Assembly: GCA_030151925.1 (NCBI GenBank)
Contig: JASLCY010000447.1
Coordinates: 1-5,800, forward strand
DNA length: 5,800 nt
Source of the DNA: Oligoflexus sp.
GTDB lineage: Bacteria > Bdellovibrionota_B > Oligoflexia > Oligoflexales > Oligoflexaceae
Direction of reading: 5' to 3'
Part shown: piece by piece, positions 1 through 5,800 of the stretch
Layout of the letters: each line of letters opens with the position of its first letter
How positions within the stretch are numbered: position 1 is the stretch's first letter
The notes under the pieces: generated by a model
Told to the model about the DNA's origin: nothing
Database searches by the model: none
Seen by the model: only the letters and a program-made list of their open reading frames with translations
Made by a program: the position numbers and the translations under genes

Positions 1-1
1 G

Positions 2-2038
2 CGCATCCTCGAGGAGGCGAAGAAGGACGACAACATCCAGAAGATGCTCGATCTCGCGCTGAAGATCGAAGGCATGAGCCGCCACACCTCGGTGCACGCC
101 GCCGGCGTCGTGATCGCGGAGGGCGGGATGCACAACCTCGTCCCCATCTACAAGGACGAGAGCGGCCAGCTCATCACGCAGTACGAGATGAAGAACGCGG
201 AGAAGGTCGGCCTCGTGAAGTTCGACTTCCTCGGCCTCAAGACGCTCACCGTGATCGACAAGGCGGTGAAGCTCATCCAGAAGAGCAAGGATCCGAAGTT
301 CGACATCGCGACGATCGACCTCGAGCGCAAGGAGGTCTACGAGATCCTCTCCGCGGCCCAATCGGTCGGCATCTTCCAGCTCGAGGGCGGGGGCATGCAG
401 AACCTCCTGAAGAAGCTGAAGCCGAGCCGTTTCGAAGACATCGTCGCGGTCGTGGCTCTCTTCCGTCCAGGCCCCCTGGGCTCCGGCATGGTGGACGACT
501 TCATCGAACGGAAGCACGGCCGCCAGGAGATCGTCTACGAGCATCCTTCGCTCGAGCCCATCCTCGAAGATACTTACGGCATCATCCTCTACCAGGAGCA
601 GGTGCAGAAGATCGCCGCGAACCTCGCCAACTACTCGCTCGGCGAAGCGGATCTCCTGCGCCGAGCGATGGGCAAGAAGAAGCCGGAGGAGATGGCGAAG
701 CAGAAGACGCGCTTCATCTCCGGCGCCCAGGAGAACAAGGTCGACGACAAGCTCGCGGACGACCTCTTCGAGCTCATGGCGAAGTTCGCGGCCTACGGCT
801 TCAACAAATCGCACTCCGCGGCCTACGGCCTCGTGAGCTACCAGACGGCTTACCTGAAGACCTTCTTCACCGAGGAATTCATGGCCGCGATCATGACCTG
901 CGACTTGGACAACACGGAGAAGCTCGTCCGCTACATCGAGGAATGCCGGCGCCTGAGGTTCAAGATCCTCGGCCCGAACATCAACCGCAGCTTCCTCGAG
1001 TTCGACGTGCCGCGCCCGAAGACGATCGGCTACGGCCTCGCGGCCATCAAGGGCCTGGGCGGCACGTCCATCGAAGCGATGATCAAGGAGCGCCAGACGA
1101 ACGGCCCGTTCAAGTCGCTGACGGAATTCGCGAAGCGGGTGGATCTTCGCCAGATGGGCAAGAAGACGGTCGAGCTCCTCATCCAGGCCGGAGCGCTCGA
1201 CTCCTTCAAGCTCAATCGCGCGACCCTGATGCGCATCCTGCCCGAGATGGTGAAGTTCAGCGAAAGCCATCACGCGAACAAGAGCCAGGGCCAGCGCCTC
1301 CTCTTCGACGACTTCGCCGAGGAGGGCGATACCACGGAGGTCGCGGACTGGGAGAAGGACGCTCTCGCAATGCCTTCACCCTATTCGCGTTTTGATTGGC
1401 TGCTGAAGGAGAACAAGCTCCTCGGCGTCTTCCTCACGGGCCACCCGAACGAGGTCTATCCTCTCGACGCCAAACGCTTCGCGCAGATCAAGATCGCCGA
1501 TATCCCGAAGAATATAGGGAAAAAAGGCCTCTACTGCATGGCCTTCCTCGCCGATCACCGCGAGCGCCTGAACAAGTCCGGCAAACTCATGAGCTACTTC
1601 AACATCGAGGACGAGACCGGCTCCTGGGAAGCGGTGGCCTTCGAAGGCGACATCACCGGCGAGAAGCCCGCGCCGCAATCCATGGTGGTCGTGCAGCTCT
1701 CCGTGAGGCAGGGCTTCGACGGCCAGAGCATCAACGTGCGGGTCACCGGCATCCAGACCCTCGAGCAGGCGCGCAAGGCGGTCGTGAAAAAAGCGACCCT
1801 GCAGCTCAAGGGCACCACGCAGCCCGACGGCCGCACCCTCGAGCAGCAGAAAGAGGTGATCCGGAAGATCAAGGAGATGCTGAAGACCAATCCGGGCAGC
1901 ACCTCCCTCTCGGTGGAATTGGCTTTTGAAAAGGCGCAGGTTAAGATTAAGCCAGGCACCGGCGGCATCGACCTCAGTGATCCTGTTTGTCAAAGCCTCT
2001 TCGCCCTGCAGGGAGAAGGGGTCTCGCTCACGTATTAG
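2..2038 (+). CDS. dnaE: DNA polymerase III subunit alpha, C-terminal part (5' end outside window)
   Basis: This is the catalytic subunit of the replicative DNA polymerase, which extends the primer at the fork and binds the sliding clamp and the clamp loader. The frame is open from base 2 (678 codons), so the ATG at 44 is internal and the PHP domain and first two catalytic aspartates lie upstream. Visible hallmarks, in window codons: the third palm aspartate in LVKFDFLGL (Asp codon 75, equivalent to E. coli D555), FRPGPL (154), YGIILYQEQV, RRAMGKKKPEEMAKQ (220), FNKSHSAAYGLVSYQT (267), a tandem helix-hairpin-helix region with AIKGLG, a clamp-binding motif QRLLF (431-435), LLGVFLTGHP, and an OB-fold around 505-590. 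The order and motifs follow E. coli DnaE to the C terminus, so it is DnaE rather than PolC. It is probably the first visible gene of an operon with the two genes downstream. Identification is near certain. Confidence 0.98.
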   Translation, partial: RILEEAKKDDNIQKMLDLALKIEGMSRHTSVHAAGVVIAEGGMHNLVPIYKDESGQLITQYEMKNAEKVGLVKFDFLGLKTLTVIDKAVKLIQKSKDPKFDIATIDLERKEVYEILSAAQSVGIFQLEGGGMQNLLKKLKPSRFEDIVAVVALFRPGPLGSGMVDDFIERKHGRQEIVYEHPSLEPILEDTYGIILYQEQVQKIAANLANYSLGEADLLRRAMGKKKPEEMAKQKTRFISGAQENKVDDKLADDLFELMAKFAAYGFNKSHSAAYGLVSYQTAYLKTFFTEEFMAAIMTCDLDNTEKLVRYIEECRRLRFKILGPNINRSFLEFDVPRPKTIGYGLAAIKGLGGTSIEAMIKERQTNGPFKSLTEFAKRVDLRQMGKKTVELLIQAGALDSFKLNRATLMRILPEMVKFSESHHANKSQGQRLLFDDFAEEGDTTEVADWEKDALAMPSPYSRFDWLLKENKLLGVFLTGHPNEVYPLDAKRFAQIKIADIPKNIGKKGLYCMAFLADHRERLNKSGKLMSYFNIEDETGSWEAVAFEGDITGEKPAPQSMVVVQLSVRQGFDGQSINVRVTGIQTLEQARKAVVKKATLQLKGTTQPDGRTLEQQKEVIRKIKEMLKTNPGSTSLSVELAFEKAQVKIKPGTGGIDLSDPVCQSLFALQGEGVSLTY
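1292..1306 (+). other. Sliding-clamp (beta) binding motif QRLLF within dnaE
   Basis: These five codons read Q-R-L-L-F, matching the bacterial clamp-binding pattern QxxLF. They lie after the helix-hairpin-helix region and before the OB-fold, where E. coli DnaE carries its internal QADMF clamp motif. Assignment is by position and pattern. Confidence 0.75.
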
Positions 2039-2041
2039 GAG
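2037..2041 (+). promoter_or_regulatory. Shine-Dalgarno of the transglycosylase gene, overlapping the dnaE stop
   Basis: AGGAG shares two bases with the dnaE stop codon (TAG, 2036-2038) and sits 5 nt before the ATG at 2047. This strong site decides the start. An in-frame TTG at 1987, inside dnaE, would add 20 residues but has no comparable ribosome site and would put charged residues before the membrane anchor. The arrangement suggests translational coupling. Confidence 0.8.
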
Positions 2042-2046
2042 TCGCC

Positions 2047-2949
2047 ATGGGGCTCAAAGATCAGGATTGGAGGAAGCTGGGGAAGAACCTGGCTTTTGCC
2101 CTGCTGGTCGCGGCCTTCGGCACCATGCTGATCCTCACGCCTCCGGTCTGGCAGCTGCGCGAAGGGCCTATCGAGATCGTGCGCTGGCCCAAGACCGGTG
2201 CCCAAATCTTCGTCATAGGCCCGAAAAGCCATCAGTGGACGCCTATCCATAACGTCTCCCAGCATGCCATCAACGCGATCATGGTTTCCGAGGACGCCCG
2301 CTTCTATGAGCACGGCGGCCTCGATTGGCGCGAGATCCGTCGCAGCATCGCCTTCAACATGGATCAGAAGCGTTACGCGCGCGGGGCCTCGACCATCACG
2401 CAGCAGGTCGTGAAGATGGCCTTTTTAGGCCGCGAAAAGAGCCTTTTCCGTAAATTCCGCGAGGCCCTCGGCGCCGTGATGCTCGAATGGTTCCTCGACA
2501 AGGACCGGATCCTGGAGTGGTACATCAACCTCGTGGACTTCGGCGACGGCGTCTTCGGCATCCAGGCCGCCTCGAAGCATTATTTCCAGACCACACCGGA
2601 ACTGCTCACGATCCAGGACGGGGCGCACCTCGCCCTGGTGATCCCGAGCCCCAACAACTGGTCGAAGGGCCTTCGGCAGAAGAGCCTGACCGAGTTCGGG
2701 CAAAAGCGTTACGCGAAGATCATCGAAGAAATGTTCAACCTCGGTTATATTACCCCAGCTCTTCGGCAAAGCGCCCTGGCCACCGGTGATTTCGGCCGCC
2801 CCGTGCAAGCCTACGAGCCGTCGAAAGACGATCCTGACGACAAGATCGATCTTTATCCGGAAATACACGAGGCCCCGCCGGCCAACGCCATCCATCTGGG
2901 CAAGAAGCCCGCGAAGGGCCACGGCGGGAAAAAACCGCCTCACCCCTGA
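2047..2949 (+). CDS. mtgA: Monofunctional peptidoglycan glycosyltransferase (GT51), membrane anchored
   Basis: Polymerises lipid II into glycan strands at the periplasmic face of the inner membrane. The 300-residue protein has one N-terminal membrane segment (about residues 13-30) and then a single GT51 domain. Motifs in order: EDARFYEHGGLDW (catalytic Glu82), GASTITQQ (113-120), RKFREALGAVMLEWFL (135-150, Glu139 being the usual second acidic residue), KDRILEWYIN, GIQAASKHYF (171-180), and an LTIQDGAHLALVIPSPNNW block. No transpeptidase domain follows, so it is of MtgA type and not a bifunctional class A PBP; it is somewhat longer than the roughly 240 residues of E. coli MtgA. The last 50 or so residues form an extension that is first acidic, then rich in Lys, Pro, His and Gly, and is not part of the GT51 fold. 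It starts 8 nt after dnaE and ends 12 nt before the NFACT gene, so it is probably cotranscribed. The symbol is by family; orthology to E. coli mtgA is not shown. Confidence 0.95.
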   Translation: MGLKDQDWRKLGKNLAFALLVAAFGTMLILTPPVWQLREGPIEIVRWPKTGAQIFVIGPKSHQWTPIHNVSQHAINAIMVSEDARFYEHGGLDWREIRRSIAFNMDQKRYARGASTITQQVVKMAFLGREKSLFRKFREALGAVMLEWFLDKDRILEWYINLVDFGDGVFGIQAASKHYFQTTPELLTIQDGAHLALVIPSPNNWSKGLRQKSLTEFGQKRYAKIIEEMFNLGYITPALRQSALATGDFGRPVQAYEPSKDDPDDKIDLYPEIHEAPPANAIHLGKKPAKGHGGKKPPHP

Positions 2950-2961
2950 CAGGTACCGACC

Positions 2962-4398
2962 ATGGCCGCTAAGCTGAAAGCCCTTAAATCCTGGATCAAT
3001 AAAGACCATACCCTCATCTTCCAGGTGCAGATCCTGGCCTCCCGCGACGAGCATTACCCGAAGAAGACCCATCTCACGATCGACCTCAGGCAGCAAAGCT
3101 GCGGCCTTCGCCTCGAAGCGGAAAAACCCGGCCAGGCGACGCCGAACCACGCGTTCGTGCAGATACTGCGGAAGCATCTTCCGACCTTCACCCTCAAGGA
3201 TCTCCTGCGCGATCCGGCGACCGGCGATTTCTATCTCCCGCTCCTCGCCGGCGAGGTGAAAGAGCATCCCTGGTATATCAGGGTCGCGCTTTCCAGGCCG
3301 CCGCTCGCGTCTCTCGTCGATCCCGAGCAGACGGTGCAGGTGAGCTATGGGCAGAAGGGAACCTTCACCAAGAAGCACCGGTTGGATACGCCGCCTCCTG
3401 ATTTTCAGGCTATGGACGACCTGCTGCCCGAACTCCTGCGATCGCTGCGGCAGGAACCGAACGAGGACGCGGAGGGTGAGGAGTCCGCCGATGCCGAACT
3501 CCCGACCGAGAGCGCGGCGCCGATTCCCGCGGATCAGCGGGAACTCGCCGCGCGGCTCAAACGCAAACTCAAGACCACGAAGAAGAACCTGGCCAAACTC
3601 CACGAGGATCTGCCCGCGCGCGAAGCGGTCGACCAAGCCAAGCTCGAAGCCCATTCCCTGCAGCGTTACGCGTACCTCGTGCAGCCCGAGGCCTTCGAAC
3701 TCAAACTCGATGCGGCCTATACCGAGAACGGCCGGCCCCTCTCCATCCCTCTCGATCCCGAGCTCTCCGTCGGACGGAATATCGAGGCCGCTTTCGAACG
3801 CCTGAGGAAGATCGAGCGCAAATGGTCCATGGGCCGCGAGCAGATCGCTCAGTTCGAGCAGTACGCGCGCGATCTCGAGAGAGACATCGCGCATCTGCAA
3901 ACCGAGGTCGAATCGCAGGGCTACTGGCAGGCCATCATCCAGAAGTACAAGCTGCCGGCGCTGCAGGTCTCCACGCAGCGCTCGGGCGAGGTCAACCAGG
4001 AAGCCCGGCCCTACAAGGTCTATAAGAGCAGCACCGGGCACAGGATCCTGGTCGGCAAGGGCGCGCGCGAGAATGATGAACTCACGAAGGCCGCGCGTTC
4101 CAACGATTATTGGTTCCACGCCGTCGGCGTCACGGGCTCGCATGTCATCGTCCCGGTCGCTCCCGACATCCGCTCCTCCCTGCCCAGCGCGCTCCTGCGT
4201 GAAGCCGCGATCCTCGCCCTGCACAGTTCGCGTTTGAAGGAGGACTATGCGGGTGAATGTTACGTGACGCGCCGCGGCTCCCTTAAAAAGCAGAAGGGCA
4301 TGGCGGCCGGACTCTGGAAGATAGAAGCCTCCGAAACCATCTTTTTCCGCTATGAAAAAGATGAAGTCCAAATGATCCTGGGCCGTATCGAGGCTTAA
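2962..4398 (+). CDS. NFACT family protein (RqcH/Rqc2/FbpA-like), compact form
   Basis: By family, binds the large ribosomal subunit and tRNA in rescue of stalled nascent chains; older annotations read fibronectin-binding protein. 478 residues, against about 570 for B. subtilis RqcH. Visible parts: a shortened NFACT-N region with FVQILRKHL (65-73); an acidic, probably disordered linker (165-190); coiled-coil stretches (191-215 and about 273-330) joined by the LDPELSVGRNIEAAFERL segment typical of the family middle; and a C-terminal NFACT-R (DUF814) domain with ILVGKGARENDELTKAA (362-378), NDYWFHAVGVTGSHVIVP (381-398) and a basic GSLKKQKGMAAGLW patch. The Asp-Arg dipeptide used by RqcH/Rqc2 for tRNA handling is not seen after LRKHL; the nearest candidates are R83-D84 and D89-F90. 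Its ATG follows the transglycosylase stop by 12 nt, with only a weak AGG (2951-2953) 8 nt upstream. NFACT-R membership is firm; RqcH function is inferred, so no symbol is given. Confidence 0.9.
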   Translation: MAAKLKALKSWINKDHTLIFQVQILASRDEHYPKKTHLTIDLRQQSCGLRLEAEKPGQATPNHAFVQILRKHLPTFTLKDLLRDPATGDFYLPLLAGEVKEHPWYIRVALSRPPLASLVDPEQTVQVSYGQKGTFTKKHRLDTPPPDFQAMDDLLPELLRSLRQEPNEDAEGEESADAELPTESAAPIPADQRELAARLKRKLKTTKKNLAKLHEDLPAREAVDQAKLEAHSLQRYAYLVQPEAFELKLDAAYTENGRPLSIPLDPELSVGRNIEAAFERLRKIERKWSMGREQIAQFEQYARDLERDIAHLQTEVESQGYWQAIIQKYKLPALQVSTQRSGEVNQEARPYKVYKSSTGHRILVGKGARENDELTKAARSNDYWFHAVGVTGSHVIVPVAPDIRSSLPSALLREAAILALHSSRLKEDYAGECYVTRRGSLKKQKGMAAGLWKIEASETIFFRYEKDEVQMILGRIEA

Positions 4399-4476
4399 TA
4401 ACTTACGATTTTTATTCAGTATTTAAAATATACGACCTTATTTCTAATTCACATTAAGTTCCCAGGCACGAAACCG
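4399..4476 (+). promoter_or_regulatory. AT-rich intergenic region, probable promoter of the downstream secreted-protein gene
   Basis: Between the NFACT stop and the next gene, bases 4399-4460 contain 13 G/C in 62 (about 21%), in sharp contrast to the GC-rich genes around them. TAAAAT (4424-4429) is the best -10-like hexamer, but no good -35 box lies 16-18 nt upstream. The core TATTTAAAATA (4420-4430) is an imperfect palindrome with 5-bp arms and could be an operator or simply AT-rich DNA. No GC-rich hairpin followed by a T-run is present, so a rho-independent terminator for the upstream operon is not evident. A break in transcription units here is likely but inferred. Confidence 0.4.
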
Positions 4477-4505
4477 ATAAGTCCTCTGTCGAACCAGAGG
4501 CTTAT
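4477..4505 (+). promoter_or_regulatory. Start-codon-abutting hairpin that sequesters the Shine-Dalgarno
   Basis: ATAAG (4477-4481), a single bulged T (4482), CCTCTG (4483-4488), loop TCGAAC (4489-4494), then CAGAGG (4495-4500) and CTTAT (4501-4505) form an 11-bp stem with one bulge. The right arm contains the only credible Shine-Dalgarno, AGAGG (4496-4500), 5 nt before the ATG at 4506, so the folded RNA would hide the ribosome site. No T-run follows, which argues against a terminator. The pairing is read directly from the sequence; a regulatory role (temperature, trans-acting RNA or protein) is inference. Confidence 0.6.
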
Positions 4506-5057
4506 ATGCGACGTATCATCACATGGGTCTGTACCGCCGCCCTGCTCGCTTTCGCTGCCCAGGCGAAAGCCGAACCGTCTTTCACGGACCTGAAGAAGGC
4601 CGATAAGATCTCGATCGCCCTCACCGGATCACCTATGTCCGATGAACAACGCAATCGTTTCATCGCCGGCACGCTCACGCTCGAGCAGCTCGCCGATGAG
4701 GTTTCGAAGAGCCCGGCCTTCATCGATTACTTCGCACAGCATTGGGCTAAGCTGCTCGGCATCCAGCAGGGCGTCGATCCCTGGCGAATGACCAGCCAGA
4801 CCACCAACCTGCAGGTGATACAGACGCTGGGCGAGCATAGCGGCCAAGACCGGATCGCGAACGAAGGCGACCACTGGTCCTCGCATGTGCAGCAACAGCT
4901 CATTGATAAACGCACTCACTCCGATGCGGCGCCGAGCCCTTTCATCTATGTCCAGGATTGCCAGGTGAACGGCAACGTTTCGCCCTCCTCTATTGGTATA
5001 ACGTCTTCACCGTCCTCGATAACGCCAAACATGCCTATGAGGATGGTTACCTCGTAG
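4506..5057 (+). CDS. Secreted DUF1549-like protein, N-terminal segment of a frame-disrupted gene
   Basis: The ATG at 4506 opens a Sec signal peptide: MRRI, a hydrophobic stretch to about residue 18, and an AKA cleavage site before Glu23. The mature part begins with ALTGSPMSDEQRNRF, then LTLEQLADEVSKSPAFIDYF and HWAKLLGIQ. This resembles the LTG-x-P...SP-x-(F/Y)...HW pattern of DUF1549 (PSCyt2) proteins, secreted proteins common in Planctomycetes and some myxobacterial and Bdellovibrio-like genomes; their biochemical role is not well defined. From about codon 155 the translation turns Ser/Pro/Ile-rich and stops at 5055-5057, while coherent protein resumes in the -1 frame from about 4940-4980. 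The true coding stretch in this frame therefore ends near 4940-4980. The in-frame heptamer C CCT TTC lies at 4937-4943. Translation initiation may be limited by the hairpin over its ribosome site. Family assignment is moderate. Confidence 0.55.
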   Translation: MRRIITWVCTAALLAFAAQAKAEPSFTDLKKADKISIALTGSPMSDEQRNRFIAGTLTLEQLADEVSKSPAFIDYFAQHWAKLLGIQQGVDPWRMTSQTTNLQVIQTLGEHSGQDRIANEGDHWSSHVQQQLIDKRTHSDAAPSPFIYVQDCQVNGNVSPSSIGITSSPSSITPNMPMRMVTS

Positions 5058-5683
5058 ACCCTTCGGATACCGTCAATCCTCATCATACGCTCCGTGACGA
5101 CAGTCCTGCTCTTCGTGCGGAATGGAAACGCATGTACGAATGGCTTTTGACCGGCTGGAACGATTGCAACAGCCCGAACCTCAAACCCGCGCATCCATGG
5201 TGGGATCCTTCCGCCAAGGCGCATTCGGCCTGGCACGACAACGACGGTTACATGGTGGTGCCCGCGCTCGATAAGATCTGCGGCGGCGACACGATGAAGA
5301 ACTGCGATATGAATGCCCAGCCCTCGAATGATCCTTTCATCATTAACGTGAGCACCGATATCGCTCTGGAGCCGGCTTACCTCATCGCTACGACCGTGGC
5401 GGAAGATCGCTCCTTCAAAGAGGTCCTGACCACGACGGACAGCATCGTCACCGGTACCTTCGGCGCCTTCATGGGCACGCTCGGCAAGTCCCTGTGGGTC
5501 AACCTCCCGCGCGGGACGATCGACGACATCAACCATCCTATCTTCAAGACTCCGAACGTCGAGGATAGGAAACACTATCGCATCAAACGCGGAGCCGGCC
5601 ATGCCTCGCCGCGACCGTCTGGGCGCAGATCGCGGCGCTTTGGAAGTGGATCCGCTCGGTCGGCCTCGAAAACGATTTCATGA
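4958..5683 (+). CDS. Middle segment of the frame-disrupted secreted protein
   Basis: This continues the protein that begins at 4506, but in the -1 frame. The TTG at 4958 has no evident ribosome site and is only the first possible start in the frame, so I treat this as a continuation and not a separate gene. The credible part runs from about QRFALLYWYNVFTVLDNA through WKRMYEWLLTGWND, a Trp/His-rich stretch (HPWWDPSAKAHSAWHDNDG), two Cys around residue 110, and DIALEPAYLIATTVAEDRSF to HYRIKRGAGHA near 5602. After that this frame yields only Arg/Ser/Pro/Gly-rich sequence to a TGA at 5681-5683, typical of out-of-frame GC-rich DNA. Phrases such as LEPAYLIATTVAEDRSFKEVL and RGAGHA recall the middle of planctomycete-type secreted DUF1549/DUF1592 proteins, but I cannot name a domain with certainty. 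No CxxCH haem motif is present. Confidence 0.5.
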   Translation: MPGERQRFALLYWYNVFTVLDNAKHAYEDGYLVDPSDTVNPHHTLRDDSPALRAEWKRMYEWLLTGWNDCNSPNLKPAHPWWDPSAKAHSAWHDNDGYMVVPALDKICGGDTMKNCDMNAQPSNDPFIINVSTDIALEPAYLIATTVAEDRSFKEVLTTTDSIVTGTFGAFMGTLGKSLWVNLPRGTIDDINHPIFKTPNVEDRKHYRIKRGAGHASPRPSGRRSRRFGSGSARSASKTIS

Positions 5684-5800
5684 TCATCGTCACGCAGGAA
5701 TTCGCCCGCGGTCCCTATAACGGCTCCTTCACGGAGGGTTCGTTCAAGGACAAGAACGGCGCCGACGTCGCGATCAAAGCCTATGGCCGCGACCACGGCG
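5602..5800 (+). CDS. DUF1501-like C-terminal segment, third frame, runs off the window
   Basis: From about 5602 coherent coding moves to frame 1, again -1 relative to the preceding segment: CLAATVWAQIAALWKWIRSV, then GLENDFMIIVTQEFARGPYN, and AYGRDHG at the right edge. The TQEFARGPYN...GRDHG pairing matches the (S/T)EFgRtp...GRDH signature I associate with DUF1501 proteins (sulfatase/phosphatase-like fold, often exported, often encoded beside DUF1549/DUF1800 genes). The frame is open from 5569 after a TAG at 5566-5568. It has no start codon before the ATG at 5680, which falls inside the conserved stretch and lacks a ribosome site, so this is not an independently started gene. It is the tail of the gene begun at 4506, or the 3' part of a neighbouring gene fused to it by a deletion. 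The 3' end lies outside the window. Confidence 0.45.

Noticed and set aside
1520..1526. AAAAAAG in dnaE as a possible slippery site like that of dnaX
   Set aside because: The reading register is AAA AAA G, not A AAA AAG, and DnaE continues normally to its expected C terminus in the unshifted frame.
943..1929. Two + strand open frames within dnaE (943-1395 and 1396-1929)
   Set aside because: Both are alternate-frame readings of DnaE coding sequence with Arg/Pro/Gly-rich translations and no motif.
1376..1993. A 205-codon open frame on the - strand inside dnaE
   Set aside because: It is antisense to the conserved OB-fold and C-terminal region of DnaE, has no recognisable domain, and is explained by the same codon-bias effect.
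1987..2046. Upstream TTG start for the transglycosylase, overlapping dnaE
   Set aside because: The ATG at 2047 has a strong AGGAG 5 nt upstream and gives a normal short cytoplasmic tail before the membrane segment.
2425..4371. A 648-codon open frame on the - strand, opposite the transglycosylase and NFACT genes
   Set aside because: It spans the antisense of two well-recognised + strand genes and their gap, and its translation is rich in Arg, Leu, Gly and Glu without family motifs. Long antisense frames are expected from strong GC bias at third positions.
4477..4510. The start-codon hairpin read as a rho-independent terminator of the upstream operon
   Set aside because: No T-run follows the right arm, which is joined directly to the ATG of the next gene.
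4946..5602. A 218-codon open frame on the - strand opposite the disrupted secreted gene
   Set aside because: Considered as the real gene because the + strand is broken here, but its translation shows no domain, while the + strand pieces carry coherent Trp- and His-rich protein and family-like motifs.

Overview
The window is one strand-coherent stretch of a GC-rich bacterial chromosome; every gene I can support is on the + strand. A monofunctional peptidoglycan glycosyltransferase points to a Gram-negative-type envelope. A downstream secreted protein carries DUF1549-like and DUF1501-like segments, a pairing I associate with Planctomycetes, Myxococcota and Bdellovibrionota. Together with an NFACT/RqcH-type protein, this makes a Bdellovibrionota or other former-deltaproteobacterial origin my best guess. 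That is inference from gene content, not a taxonomic proof.

Layout: (1) 1-2038, the C-terminal half or more of DNA polymerase III alpha (dnaE), cut by the left edge. (2) 2047-2949, a membrane-anchored monofunctional GT51 transglycosylase (mtgA-like), whose Shine-Dalgarno overlaps the dnaE stop codon. (3) 2962-4398, a compact NFACT (RqcH/Rqc2/FbpA) family protein starting 12 nt later. These three sit 8 and 12 nt apart and look like one transcription unit joining DNA replication, cell-wall synthesis and (by family) ribosome quality control.

(4) 4399-4505, a short intergenic region. Its first 62 nt are only about 21% G+C and probably hold a promoter. It ends in an 11-bp hairpin (one bulged T, 6-nt loop) whose right arm contains the Shine-Dalgarno AGAGG and directly abuts the next ATG.

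(5) 4506-5800, a secreted-protein gene that changes reading frame twice, each time by -1 (frame 3 to 2 near 4937-4980, frame 2 to 1 near 5567-5606), and runs off the right edge. The N-terminal piece has a Sec signal peptide and a DUF1549-like motif; the last piece looks DUF1501-like. It is a decayed or chimeric gene, a sequence with two indel errors, or, less likely, a recoded gene.

The most unusual items are the start-codon hairpin, the double-frameshifted secreted gene with a possible fusion junction, and the short NFACT protein that lacks the Asp-Arg dipeptide expected in tRNA-handling RqcH. I saw no tRNA, rRNA, CRISPR array, insertion sequence or clear rho-independent terminator.
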